From the NCBI GenBank assembly GCA_037179385.1, contig CM074185.1, positions 14,578,866 to 14,642,865 on the forward strand: a stretch of 64,000 nt of DNA. Direction: 5' to 3'. Below are positions 47,941-58,332 of the stretch, piece after piece. The DNA comes from Holothuria scabra (lineage: Eukaryota > Echinodermata > Holothuroidea > Aspidochirotida > Holothuriidae). Below the pieces are notes generated by a model, which made no database searches, had not been told where the DNA came from, and was given only the letters and a program-made list of their open reading frames with translations. Every line of letters starts with the position of its first letter. The stretch's first letter is position 1. The position numbers and the translations under genes are program-made.

Positions 47941-48720
47941 TTTCAAAGCACCAAAACCAGGTAAACAATCTTCGGTATTTTTTCTCCTAGAAAAGGAAGC
48001 TCTTCATTAGCAAATGTTTACATATCATGAAAGGACATATGTAATGTGCAGGCCACTTTTACATGCATTATGTAGAGACTTCTCCAAACAAATGCTCAAT
48101 TATGTCGTGGATGCATAGGGAGATTCACAAACATTCGCGAAGGGTTATCCTTACGTATACCCATAGAGTCTTAACGAAAAGAATTTTTCTTAATCATTAG
48201 ACCTATCGAAAGAAAATGGTGTCTTTGTGGTAAACATATGCTTTCTATCTTGAAAATTATGATAAACGTAAACACTATAGTACCTTTTATTTCAACATGA
48301 AGCAACAAGCTCGCTTTCCAGAAATGTTATTTCCCGAAATATAATTATATGGTCCAAATGTTTAACTTGTTTAATAGTGAAATACTTGTTTCCAAATTCA
48401 CAGATTGTATGTTGGACTCATCAGTAATTTTCCTTGACCTTCAATAAGATTATCCAACGACACCATTGCGTTAATTGTTTACTTCAAATCCACTGATTAA
48501 CACCGGCTAAACAATCTTTGAAGCCATCCAACTTTCTCAAAGCATTCTCCAAATCTACCCCACACTTTTTTGGATAGTGGGTAGTTACAAGGTTATGGTC
48601 AACAGACCGGTCGCTTTGCAACTGACTACGCGCTTTCCTTAGTAAGTGAGAGAGATCAGATGCTTTGTAATAATAGTGTATAATAAAAATATATCGTCAT
48701 TGTCAGCTTCCATAAGGAAA
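47941..48720. other. No gene seen; end of the tandem array
   Basis: AT-rich; nothing recognisable. It could be intron or upstream sequence of the exon-like segment at 48.8 kb. Confidence 0.25.
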
Positions 48721-48797
48721 TACTTAGTCACCTCTTTACTTCCATGATCTACTTCCTTCGCTTGTTACTCTCGCTCTCCTTGTTATTAACTTGGAGA

Positions 48798-48937
48798 GAA
48801 GTCCTGTTAATTTTATGGATTTTGAGAAACACTTTATTCTGGATTATAATGTTTCAGATCATCTACGTGCAGCTCGTAAAGTCTCCATCACCGCAACACA
48901 TTTCTTATACCGAAGAATGGCAGATCAAGGTCCAGAA
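48798..48937 (+). CDS. Candidate internal exon, unrecognised protein
   Basis: After a pyrimidine-rich tract (48752-48790) and a possible acceptor in TTGGAGAG, the frame reads SPVNFMDFEKHFILDYNVSD then HLRAARKVSITATHFLYRRM and ADQGPE, ending in AAG|GTATGA, a fair donor. The frame is not the one with the nearest ATG; that ORF (48744-48944) is a shadow of this one. Joined to the segment at 50340 the codon phase is kept (G + AA). I do not recognise the family: the segment is mixed polar and basic, without membrane helix or low complexity. Splicing is inferred only from signals; a chance frame of about 46 codons cannot be excluded. Confidence 0.35.
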
Positions 48938-48944
48938 GGTATGA

Positions 48945-50335
48945 TTCTAATGTAATAAAAAGGGTAACACAAAATTTTGTATATTAATTATTTTAGTTTA
49001 AATAATCCTGCAATTACTTTTAGCTTCATTGTCTGATGTGCGATAATTCAATACGCATCTTTACAAATAGTAGGACAGTTTGCGTAATGTTCAAGATATT
49101 GACCTATTTGGTATTGGAGGTGAATTCTCCGCTATCCCAAGCGCTTTGGTCATATACTGGTGTTCTTAGTACAACTGAATGAAATTGCACGTGTTAAAAA
49201 CAATCGAAAGTAAAAGGAGTGGGTAAAGAACCTTTTCTCATTGATTTAATTTGAGAGATACCTTAAAGATCTGTTGTTAGAAGTAAAAGGTTGTTAAATA
49301 TACAGCGATTGATAAAAAATTGACAACGAAACACAAAGTAAGACCTGAAAAAACAAACTACCATGGAAGAAATAATTTTGTTTTAGAGCTTGGAATACTT
49401 CGAATTAACCTTAAGCCTCCGTCAGCCAAGACACAGGATTAAAACTAGTAGAAGCAAGAGTAAGTACAAGGAAGTACCTGCACAGCCCATGTTTACCACA
49501 AAATTGTAAACATGTGAACATGTCAATCGCTTAAGAATCGTCGCATTAGGTGTGACAGTAGAGGCGAGACATGCAAGAGTATAGGGAAAGGAAAGAATAT
49601 TTCCTGCCATGCTTAAAATTTGAAATCGGGTATTCAGAGGTGTTTATCTGGGAACGGTACCGTAATTTACTGATACACCAGCCATTCCCATTTTGCTACA
49701 CGCCTTGACAGACGGGTCATTTTGAGTCAGTGCAGTGACTAGTGTTGTTATCGAGTCATTCGATGTTAAGCCACAAGTCATTTCGAATCACATGGCGTAT
49801 TTGATTCCCACTACAATCTCTTAAGTCGATTGGCTAACTCTGTAGGTTGGACAATTTGCTACGTATTGATGTTATTGTTAAATTTCAATTTGGGCAGTGA
49901 TTTCACGCTGTGTTGTGGGGAATTGTGGAGATTGCGACCTATCAAATACCACGTGTGATATATTACTTTAGTCATTTTGAGTCAATTTTGTCAAACACTT
50001 GAGCCTGACTCAGTCATGTTTTTGGCTCGAGTCATTACAACACTGGTATTGATAAAGTTATGGCAATGTTGCAGTTAATAATGATGCCAATATTCAAGGA
50101 CAGTGGTAGGATCTGATACAAGCATGCTGGGGTCGGCAAAAGGGTTATCGAATCACTCTATGAAGATTTCTGGTGACCCCCATCCCCTAGCTTCTTCTGT
50201 TTCTTATGCCTAGACATATAACGGACTAAATTATTCATTTAGAGACAATGCCCTATAAAAAAAAAAAGAAAAAAAGGGAACTTCGCAGACCTGCAAATAA
50301 AATGTTGTGGCATGTACTCTTTTTATTATTTCTTT
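48945..50335. other. Putative intron; no other gene seen
   Basis: AT-rich with no recognisable repeat. Frame 49422-49610 (minus) is hydrophobic but has no family signature. An A-rich stretch lies at 50256-50280. Confidence 0.25.
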
Positions 50336-50339
50336 TTTT

Positions 50340-50437
50340 AGAACAATCTCGAAGAGTACATCGTTCTACCCCGACTGGATACTACTGTAAATTGAATCAG
50401 TCCTTTCCCGCCGAGTGCCCATGTAGAAAAGTGTGAG
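50340..50437 (+). CDS. Candidate terminal exon, unrecognised protein
   Basis: It follows a strong acceptor, TTATTATTTCTTTTTTTAG. In the phase required by the upstream segment it reads EQSRRVHRSTPTGYYCKLNQ then SFPAECPCRKV and a TGA stop at about 50435. Three cysteines lie near the end. No consensus AATAAA follows closely; ATTAAATTAAAAC at 50439 is the nearest variant. The evidence is the quality of the acceptor plus the phase match. The alternative is chance. Confidence 0.35.
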
Positions 50438-50783
50438 AATTAAATTAAAACCCACAACCCCACCACGTATACAACGAAGTTAATGTTTTCAAAACCAGCT
50501 GCTAGCTTGAGTTAGCAAGAAAACAGTTTAGAGTAGCGAGAGGTAATGAATTCCTCTGAAAGACATCTATTTACTTGGTGGGACCGTTTACTACCCCCTT
50601 AACATCATTTATAATTTAGAAGATAATGACTCAAAAAGCAAAGACCGGATAAATGGTTTACGTACATTGCTTGAAATCAGCTGGACAGTGAATGTGTGTC
50701 CAACCCTCCTCCCCCAATATTTGAAAGACAGACGATGGTTGGAAAATCAAAAATTCCAGTTGGAACCATTCCAAAAAAAAACC

Positions 50784-51045
50784 ATGGAATTTCCCATAAA
50801 AATCCCATGGGGAATTTCCCACGGGATTTTGGCACACGGAGAATGCTTCCCATGGGGAAAAATTCCCACGGGGAATACTTCCCATGGGGAATGCTTGACA
50901 CGGGAAATGCTTCCCACGGGGAATGCTTGGCACGGGAAATGCTTGACACGGGAAATACTTCCCATGGGGAATGATTCCCGCCGTGGGAATCATTCCCCGC
51001 GGGGAATAATTCCCATGGGAAATGCTCCCTATGGGGATTGCATGT
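50784..51045 (+). repeat. 16-bp tandem array of a palindromic core (cluster 1)
   Basis: The unit is TTCCCATGGGGAATGC with variants TTCCCACGGGGAATGC, TTGACACGGGAAATGC and TTGGCACGGGAAATGC. The core centres fall at 50852, 50868, 50884, 50900, 50916, 50932, 50948, 50964 and on to about 51031, mostly exactly 16 apart. Looser units precede from 50784. Each core is itself close to a palindrome. Overlapping open frames on both strands (50658-51090) come from the repetition. Confidence 0.92.
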
Positions 51046-51049
51046 GGGT

Positions 51050-52850
51050 TTTCCTGCATTGACATGTACACATACTGTCTTTAAAATCACTTTTTGACCA
51101 GAAGTTCCAGTAGTCCAAGAGCTGAAGAAAATTCATGACCATATCTCAAATTTCTCCTATCATCATGTTTACAATGATGGATGCAAACCTGAAAATATTT
51201 AGCACTGATATAATGTACAGTACAATGTAGTCTTGTGGGTCACAATATATATGCTCCACATTCAATATGTAAGGATGCATAGTTTGTTCCTTTATTTCCA
51301 CATCCAAATTAATTTATCATTCCTCTAATTTTGAGACAAAGCTGTAAAGTCCATTAGTCCATGCACTTTCCAAACATAGATTCCAACAGCTTTTAAAAAC
51401 ACAAATAGTTCATTCAAGTTGATATTATTGCCATGCACATATGTCTTCTTCAGTCCATGCAAAATATATGATATTGTTACACATTGGTAGCACTTCCTTT
51501 TAGATACTTGCAACTTCTTTCCTGGCATAATTCTATCAGTCCTATTTTATCTGACTGCAGAGCTTGCAGCCTCCATGCACTCTGTTCACATCTAGCTGTA
51601 CACAATGTATACCTTTACAGTATTACAGTATATGTACAGTACTATGTAGCTATGTCCTCTGTACACTTAGTGTTGTAAACTGTGTGCATGCAAACAGTCT
51701 GTGTGAGCATCCCTAACAATGGCATTGAGTACATTTGATAAGCCCTCTCTTTATCTGGATCTCATCAGCCAATCACAATGCTTCCCACAGTTGCATGCAC
51801 TACTGGCATGCTTTGAAGTTTTTACTGTGTACTGTATATGGCTTTAGTGTGTGTGTATACTGTGTTCATTGTGACCAAGGAAGTACAGTACTACCATGTT
51901 CTGACATAGAAGCAGACAGAAAGTAGGCCTAAGTGTAAGTTCGTGTCATATGAAAGATGCCATGTGCATTTATATAAACATTACTGTATGTCTTCAGTCC
52001 TTACTGTTTATTGTTCACAACATCTATCAATCTAAACATCATCTAAACAATTCCAATTAGTTAATTTAGAGTACAAAATACTTTACAAAGGCATGATTAG
52101 TTATATGAGTAAGCCTATACAAATAAAATCAAATATTGCAAATTATTGCAGCTCGTGACAGGATGGATATTCTTACCTCTTCAATATACAATGTAGCGAC
52201 TGTATATACCTTAACATTGAGGATCCAAGGAAAGGGACAAAGATGTTATAAACTCTCTGTTATAAACAACTTTGTCAACACTGCCATATACCCTTGCAAT
52301 TCTACTAGCATCAGCTGTGTGCATGGGCCCATTAAAGGAGTAATAGTCAACCTGTGGTCCCATTAAAGGAGTGATAGTGATAATCTGTGCCCATGCTGGA
52401 TCTAGCTGTTACACAGAAATCCCATACAAACTGCATACATAGCCCTAGCACTGACCATGTATCAGGTTCTCTCCATTCTTACAAAAAAAAACAAAAAAAA
52501 AAAAGAAAATAGTAAATAAAAAATATAATTTTGTCAGGGGGGGGGGAGGGGGTTGTGATTTATTGGTGACCTTAATATTGCAGACAATGCCAGTTATGCC
52601 ATCTACATTCTAAAGGCCTAGTAACACAGTCAACTAAAAATTTAAGTTATTGCACCTGATGATTACTAGAGTAAAATTAATTTTGACTCCCCTTCTGTTT
52701 ATTGTATAATCATATTTGTTCCCCAAAATTTAGCTTAAAAAAATGTTGCTCTTCAGTAGGCCTGTGATATTAACAGTGAAATCACAAATATGCACTGCAT
52801 GTCATGGGTACAGTAATTGCATGATATAATATTCCACAAGAAAAATTAAA
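51050..52850. other. No gene seen; composition differs from the left part
   Basis: Words such as TGTGTGCATGCAAACAG, TGTACAGTACTATGTAG and TACTGTATATGG recur, giving a TGCATG/GTAC-rich flavour. GGCCCATTAAAGGAGTAATAGT at 52326 is repeated at 52358 as TCCCATTAAAGGAGTGATAGT. An A-run and a G-run lie at 52483-52510 and 52537-52552. No domain was found in the small frames. Confidence 0.3.
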
Positions 52851-52851
52851 A

Positions 52852-53200
52852 ATTCCCATGTGGACTTGTTACTTTCCAATGAGAATTGTCAAATCCCGTG
52901 GGGAATTATGACTTTCCCGTGAGAAATCAAGATACCCCATGGGGAATAAGCATTCCCCATGAGATGCATACTATTTCCCGTGTCAGCTTGCAGCTTCCCA
53001 TGTGATGCAAATGAAATCCCATGGGGATTTGTAGCTTCCCATGGGGAATTTTCATTTCCCATGGGAAGTATGCGGGAAGTGATGAATTTCCCATGTTGAT
53101 TTTCAGACTTCCCATGGGGAACGTTTGCTTCCCGTACAATTCCCATGGGGAATCTTGAATTCCCATGGGAAGTGCTGCACTTCCCATGGGAATCTCATGG
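52852..53200 (+). repeat. Array of TTCCCATGGGAA cores every 20-21 bp with unrelated spacers (cluster 2)
   Basis: The core centres (ATG or GTG of TTCCCATGGG) fall at 52858, 52879, 52898, 52919, 52939, 52959, 52980, 53000, 53021, 53041, 53061, 53093, 53114, 53134, 53145, 53165 and 53186. The ~10-bp spacers (for example ACTTGTTA, AATCAAGAT, GCTTGCAG, TTTGTAG) are not alike. Several sites are exact TTCCC-AT-GGGAA, which fits the published EBF/COE-type half-site pattern (TCCC-NN-GGGA). Whether it is regulatory is inference. Confidence 0.85.
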
Positions 53201-54565
53201 GTTTTATTTGTAAGGGAATTCTTTCATAAATCTGTCTAACACGATTTTCGGACTGAACCTATATTGACTTTTCAAACTAGATCAGATGCCTTAGACGTTT
53301 CCGTGTTCATGATTCAAAGGGTCAATCCTCTGGCCCCAAATGACAATTTTTGTAGTGTTTACAGAAATTCTCTATCTTCTCAGCTCTTTGATTGACAGCT
53401 AGTACAAACAATTCAAAGTACAGTAGCTGATATTACACACCCTGAACTGTACTGAAAGTGTTCTGATTACACATTGGGGCCTTGTATACTCACCCTGAAG
53501 CAATAAACTGAGGTTGTACCTGGATGAGGATGGATGATAAACAGCTGTGGGAGGGGGTTGTGTAAGTAGGTTAGAAGGATTATAACTGTTTGGGCTGAGA
53601 GGAGCAGGCCTTTAAGTTAGCACCATAGAGCCCATTTTCGCGAATCCTACACATTTTTTTCCTTTTTGCGCGCTTTTCGCGCTTTAAACTCATTGATGTA
53701 TAAATTGTCAAACGCATACCAAACATCTTAATTATGCACCATTCCGGTTATAGTTAAGGTTTTGTGCATCATGCTGAGGCATGTCATCATGGAGGAGCTC
53801 AACATTCAGGCATTCCAAAATAGCAGAGCGACAGGAGAATTCTTGACTCACTCTCCTTTATTAAAATTATGTTTCATCAGTATTGACAGCTTTCTCCCAC
53901 AATCAGGCAGCAGATTCACCTTAAATCTCATAAATACAATTTTAGGGAATTACAGATGCCTTGGCTGATAGTCTAGGCTGCGTACGATGCCGTTTTCATG
54001 GCAAAATAAAGCCCGATGTTCTCCATATAGCGCCTTCACCATATATTAAATGAAGTGTAAATAATGCTATCATGACCCACTGGCCACTCTGCTCAATGAC
54101 TGACTGCACTGAGATAACAGCACAAAGCTTCTTATGTAGTCACCCGATATCTTCATGGAGAAGAGTCTTCTGGCACCCTATAACAATTTTATGGTCCACT
54201 GGGCCAGAGAGTCTTTATCTTAATGTGTTGTAAATGAAGGAGAAATACCCTGAAAATGTCTGGGGCATCGGAGAAGTTAACCTAATGTGCAAAATGAGTT
54301 CCAAATGCAACATTTCGACAATCCTGTTTTGCGTTTGTAATGGTTCTTATCTATGAACACTATCGAGAAAAAATAAAACAACACACAAGAGCTATTGGCT
54401 ACATCCTCTGTCTCCATCCTCTGGTTACAGTGGGGTGTCTTTGTAATGGATACAGAAACAATTTTTTGTTCTCGATCAGAACTGTTTCCCAAATTACCAA
54501 AATTGTTGTCACTTTGCTCATGTACTTTAAAAGGGATCAAAACTGAATTGCCCGAAGGGATTATT
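53201..54565. other. No gene seen
   Basis: Nothing recognisable. Frames 53762-53968 (plus) and 54277-54540/54340-54546 (opposite strands, overlapping) have no domain. A CGCGCTTTTCGCGCTTT motif lies at 53669. Confidence 0.25.
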
Positions 54566-54570
54566 AAATA

Positions 54571-54800
54571 ACGGCTTGACCCACTGCATTGTCAGGTGGT
54601 TAGAGCATCCGACTTGTAGCTGGAAGGTCTGTAATGGTTCTAGAATTCGACTTCTGGCCGAGTCATACCAAAGACTTTAAAAATGGAACCCACTTTTATT
54701 GTGCTTGGCGATCAGCATAAGCAATAGAGCAGGAAAGAGAGCTAGTAAGCCACAACTGACTTTTGAATTGGTTAGAAATTGAGCCGTAGATACTTAACAA
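54571..54800 (+). mobile_element. tRNA-derived SINE, diverged copy
   Basis: ACCCACTGCATTGTCAGGTGGTTAGAGCATCCGACTTG corresponds to the head of the SINE at 43511-43836 (reverse strand). GGCCGAGTCATACCAAAGAC, GATCAGCATAAGCAATAGAGCAGG and TAAGCCACAACTG match its body, and GAATTGGTTAGAAATTGAGCCGTA its end. The B box is degraded and no CTAA tail is seen, so this is an older copy. Confidence 0.8.
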
Positions 54801-56760
54801 CTGACTCCCCCAAACGGCTAATACGTATACCCTTTTTTGTAATGAAGCCTTTCCTTGTCCGGACAACAAGTTATGGTCTGTTTTTAGTCGGCCATAGTCT
54901 TTCACCTTTTAATCTTTCAATTTCTTTGCTTACCTGTACCATGGGTGGTTTTACACTGAATTGGTTCTTGATTCCCTCAATTTCACTGCATATGGAGGTT
55001 TGAAATTACATTCATACATTAGTTGAATTTAAAGCTAATGGACCCCACTAATGGCGGCCTACAGTCACTAAAGACAAGCGTTGACTAGATTCCTCTATAG
55101 ATGCCTATTTCGCACTAAACGCTCGACAGAAGTTAGATGCATTTCTATGCAGGTAAAAATATTTCTCACATCAAAAGTAACCGTTCTTCAGAGTTTCAAA
55201 CACACACTTAAATCTACTTACGTAAAAATACATTTTGAAAGAAATGGTAAAAAGTAGTTTCGGCTTCCTTTATTTCTAAAAACTACCATTTTTGTAGGGG
55301 TGAATGACAAAATGTTCAAGTTAAAAATATCTCGCCTGGTTTGAGTCATCAAAACCAATTTCAATGAAACACGGTATTGGCTTACATTTGTCCGTCAGGG
55401 CAGGCCTCAAGATGTGCTTAAAAATCGACTTTCGTTGCACCCTTTTAGAAACAAGGTTTATTAGTTGATAAGACAGAGGAAGGTCTGGAGGATATTTTTC
55501 GACAATCCTTGATGAAGGACATGAGTTATTTTTTGAGTAAACAACAAACAAATGACGTCACTGCAAACGGTGTTCGAGATTTACTACTGAAGAAAATCGC
55601 CTTCCTGCCAATATGTTATAGTAATACAACTGAAGATAAACGACAAACTTCCTGTTCAACTTACCATGTTGGACACTCACTACATACAATTACCAAAATG
55701 AAATATGACCTCCTAAAGTTCAAGGTTACCATTAAAAAGGCGGTAATTGGGCCACATGAAATTTTCATATAGTTTTTGGCTGTCCAAGACATGTGAGACC
55801 TCCCTCACAGCATACAGCATACAGTTCTCAATCTGCTGATGACAAAACAACACAGATTCTCCCCAGCAGGGCTATCACTAATATATGAAAACTGGAATGA
55901 TGCACTCTCGTATTCTGTGTCATCATTAAAGGAATGGTGTGAATCAATATGACCACTTGGTTGGTCATGCACAATTCCTTCCTTGGCAGTGACATATCCA
56001 AGTGTTTCTTAACAGCGGGTACTGGGGCACCACAAGGTTTTCAGGAGGGCGCAATTCTGAATTCTCTCGTTATTTGCAGGATTTAAAAAAAAATTCCACA
56101 GAGGGTATAGGGCAATGTCGAAGGGGCAAGGGGTCTTGTTGTGGAATGCTCATATTACATTCCTCTTGAAAGTGTCAGTGACACAAAAATTACAAAAAAG
56201 GCAATAGGTACAGCTCAGGTACATGTCTTTTAGGGGTGTTTGCAGTGTGGTAGATATTAAGAATGACGTTATCCTCCCGGGCCCCATTTTTGGAGGAAAA
56301 ATATATGCGCTCCAGATGCATAATGTTGCATTATTTGTGCTTCAAACATAAAAACTTTTAGAATGATCACTCTTTCCATTTCTGTTTCTGTTTTGCATTT
56401 CATGTTTTGGTCATTGGCAATCAAATCCCTTGGAGCGTGGGCAGCATGTTCGTAAAGTGAACATCGTTCTCTTTTATCTCTGGGATTTTTCTGCTGTTTT
56501 TACTTAGTTTTTTCCGTTGAAGTTACATATTGACAGTAATTTTGGGAGTATTCCACTTTCTCATCACGTTGGATACCTCAGCTAACCGGTCTCGAGCTTA
56601 ACTTTCTGTATTTTTGTAGTGGAAATTTTGGTTGGTTATTGTGTGAGCCTAGGCTTCACCCCATTGTAGCCTTCCACACTTTTTTATGAGCCTACAGTGA
56701 ATCTCATTGTCAGCCGTCGCCTGTTGCTAGTGTTAGCGTTCATGCAAGGATAAACTCCTC
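54801..56760. other. No gene seen; possible faint RT relic and the LINE 5' flank
   Basis: At 56018-56040 the plus strand reads GTGAPQG in one frame, a reverse-transcriptase motif B word, but the flanking frame lacks other motifs. Frame 55509-55772 has no domain. Sequence from roughly 56500 to 56780 probably includes the 5' untranslated part of the LINE that follows. Confidence 0.3.
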
Positions 56761-56779
56761 GTCATTGTAGCGTGGTCAA

Positions 56780-58332
56780 TTGTCGGTTGTCGTGAGTATT
56801 GGCATTGTAGGTGTGCCCTGGTTTTTCCTCCCGTTGGTAATTATGTGGGGTGGTGGTGGTCTGTTGTACATGCTCTTTTTTATTTTTGGTTGCAGTCTTC
56901 GTTTTCTCCCAAACAATTATGGACTTCCCCTTAGTAATGAGTACTCTAGTTTTATTAATGTTGTTGTTTCGAAGTGTGGGCCCCGGGGTTTTACAAACCT
57001 ACATACAGTCCCTTTTATGTATGTTAAGTATATACCTAGCCTAACTGTTCTGTTGGCTAACTACCAACAACCTAAGCCTGGAATACTTTCCCCTTCGGGC
57101 ACTCAGCCCCTCAAGCTTACTATGTCTTATTTGTCTATCTTGGTTATCATGCTCTCTTGGGACCTGCACCCCAATCCTGGCCCATACACACCCAAGTTTC
57201 CATGTGTCTTGTGCGGCAAAGCCGCCAAATGGGGTCATCGAGCTGTCTGTTGTGACCAGTGCCAAGGCTGGTATCATGTTAATTGCATGAGCATGAACTC
57301 TGCCATCTACCAGGGCATTGCAGCTAATAGTAACGTTTCTTGGATTTGCTGCCAATGTGGTATTCCCAACTTTTCAAGTTCACTATTTAGCAATTCTGAC
57401 CCTGAATTATCGAATAGTTTTGCCTGTCTTTCTCCAGGTGCTCACAGTATTACCAGCGACCCCCCAACTTCGCCTCTGTTGTCGTCCTCCCCAGTCACCA
57501 ATAAATTTCGACCTGAACGTAGACCCAATTCTAAACCGATTAGGAATAGTTTAAAAGTCCTTGTTATTAATTTTCAAGGCATTCGTAATAAGGCTGCTGA
57601 CTTAAATGCATTGATGAAAATAACCCTGACGTGATTATAGGTACTGAAACTCACTTAAACAGCTCTGTCACCAGTAATGAATTGTTTCCTGGTAATTATA
57701 CTGTTTTTAGGAAAGACAGAAATTATGGTCAGTCTAAAGGGGGCGTCCTTATCGCCACTAAAGAAGACCTCCTTGCTACCTATAGACCTGACCTTGATTC
57801 GGATTGTGAGGTAGTCTGGGTTTCTCTCGAAATCCAAGGTGCCAAACAAATACTTATAGGGTCTTTTTACCGCTCACATAAATATGGCAACTCAACAGAC
57901 TACCTTGACCAGCTTCGGGCTTCTCTCGTTAAGGCCAGTAAGAATAAGAATGGACAGATCTATCTTGCAGGGGACTTTAATCTACCTGATGTTGGTTGGT
58001 TCACTAGGTCTGTCCAACCAGGCTCACAGTATCCTACTTTATCCAAATGTATGCTTGGCATATGCAATGATTTCGGTCTTGACCAAATGGTAAGTGAGCC
58101 TACTACAGTTAACAACATCTTGGATATTTTCTTGACATCTAATCCTACTCTAGTGGATAGGTCTGCCCTGATCCCTGGCATATCTGACCATGATAGTATC
58201 CCCTTGATTATGATAAGCACTAGGCCTAAAACAACTAAACAAAAGCCTAGGAAAATGTATAGCTTTCACAGAGCTGATGTCAGTGGAATCAAGGCGGAGC
58301 TTAGTACAGCTCTGACCTGGTTAAACGTGAGT
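56780..58332 (+). pseudogene. LINE protein N-terminus: 2A-like motif, PHD finger, AP endonuclease (broken)
   Basis: Residues are counted from 56780. A hydrophobic stretch at ~115-126 leads directly into DLHPNPGP (128-135). The PHD finger has C142-x2-C145, C158-x2-C161, H166-x2-C169 and C190-x2-C193, with WYHVNC and VSWICC around them. A Ser/Pro-rich linker follows, then the endonuclease start (~255). After a one-base frame change near 57622 it continues IIGTETHLNSS (catalytic Glu), LIGSFYRSH, LAGDFNLPDVGW and IPGISDHDSIPL, to a second frame change near 58330. It would nick target DNA; the PHD finger may bind chromatin, which is inference. The start codon is uncertain. Confidence 0.88.

Noticed and set aside
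50658..51090. Long overlapping frames on both strands across the 16-bp array
   Set aside because: Open in many frames because of the repeat; no domain, no splice or start support.
52852..53200. CRISPR-like array (conserved repeats, unlike spacers)
   Set aside because: Core and spacers are about 10 bp each, the DNA is eukaryotic, and no Cas genes are present; a regulatory or satellite origin fits better.
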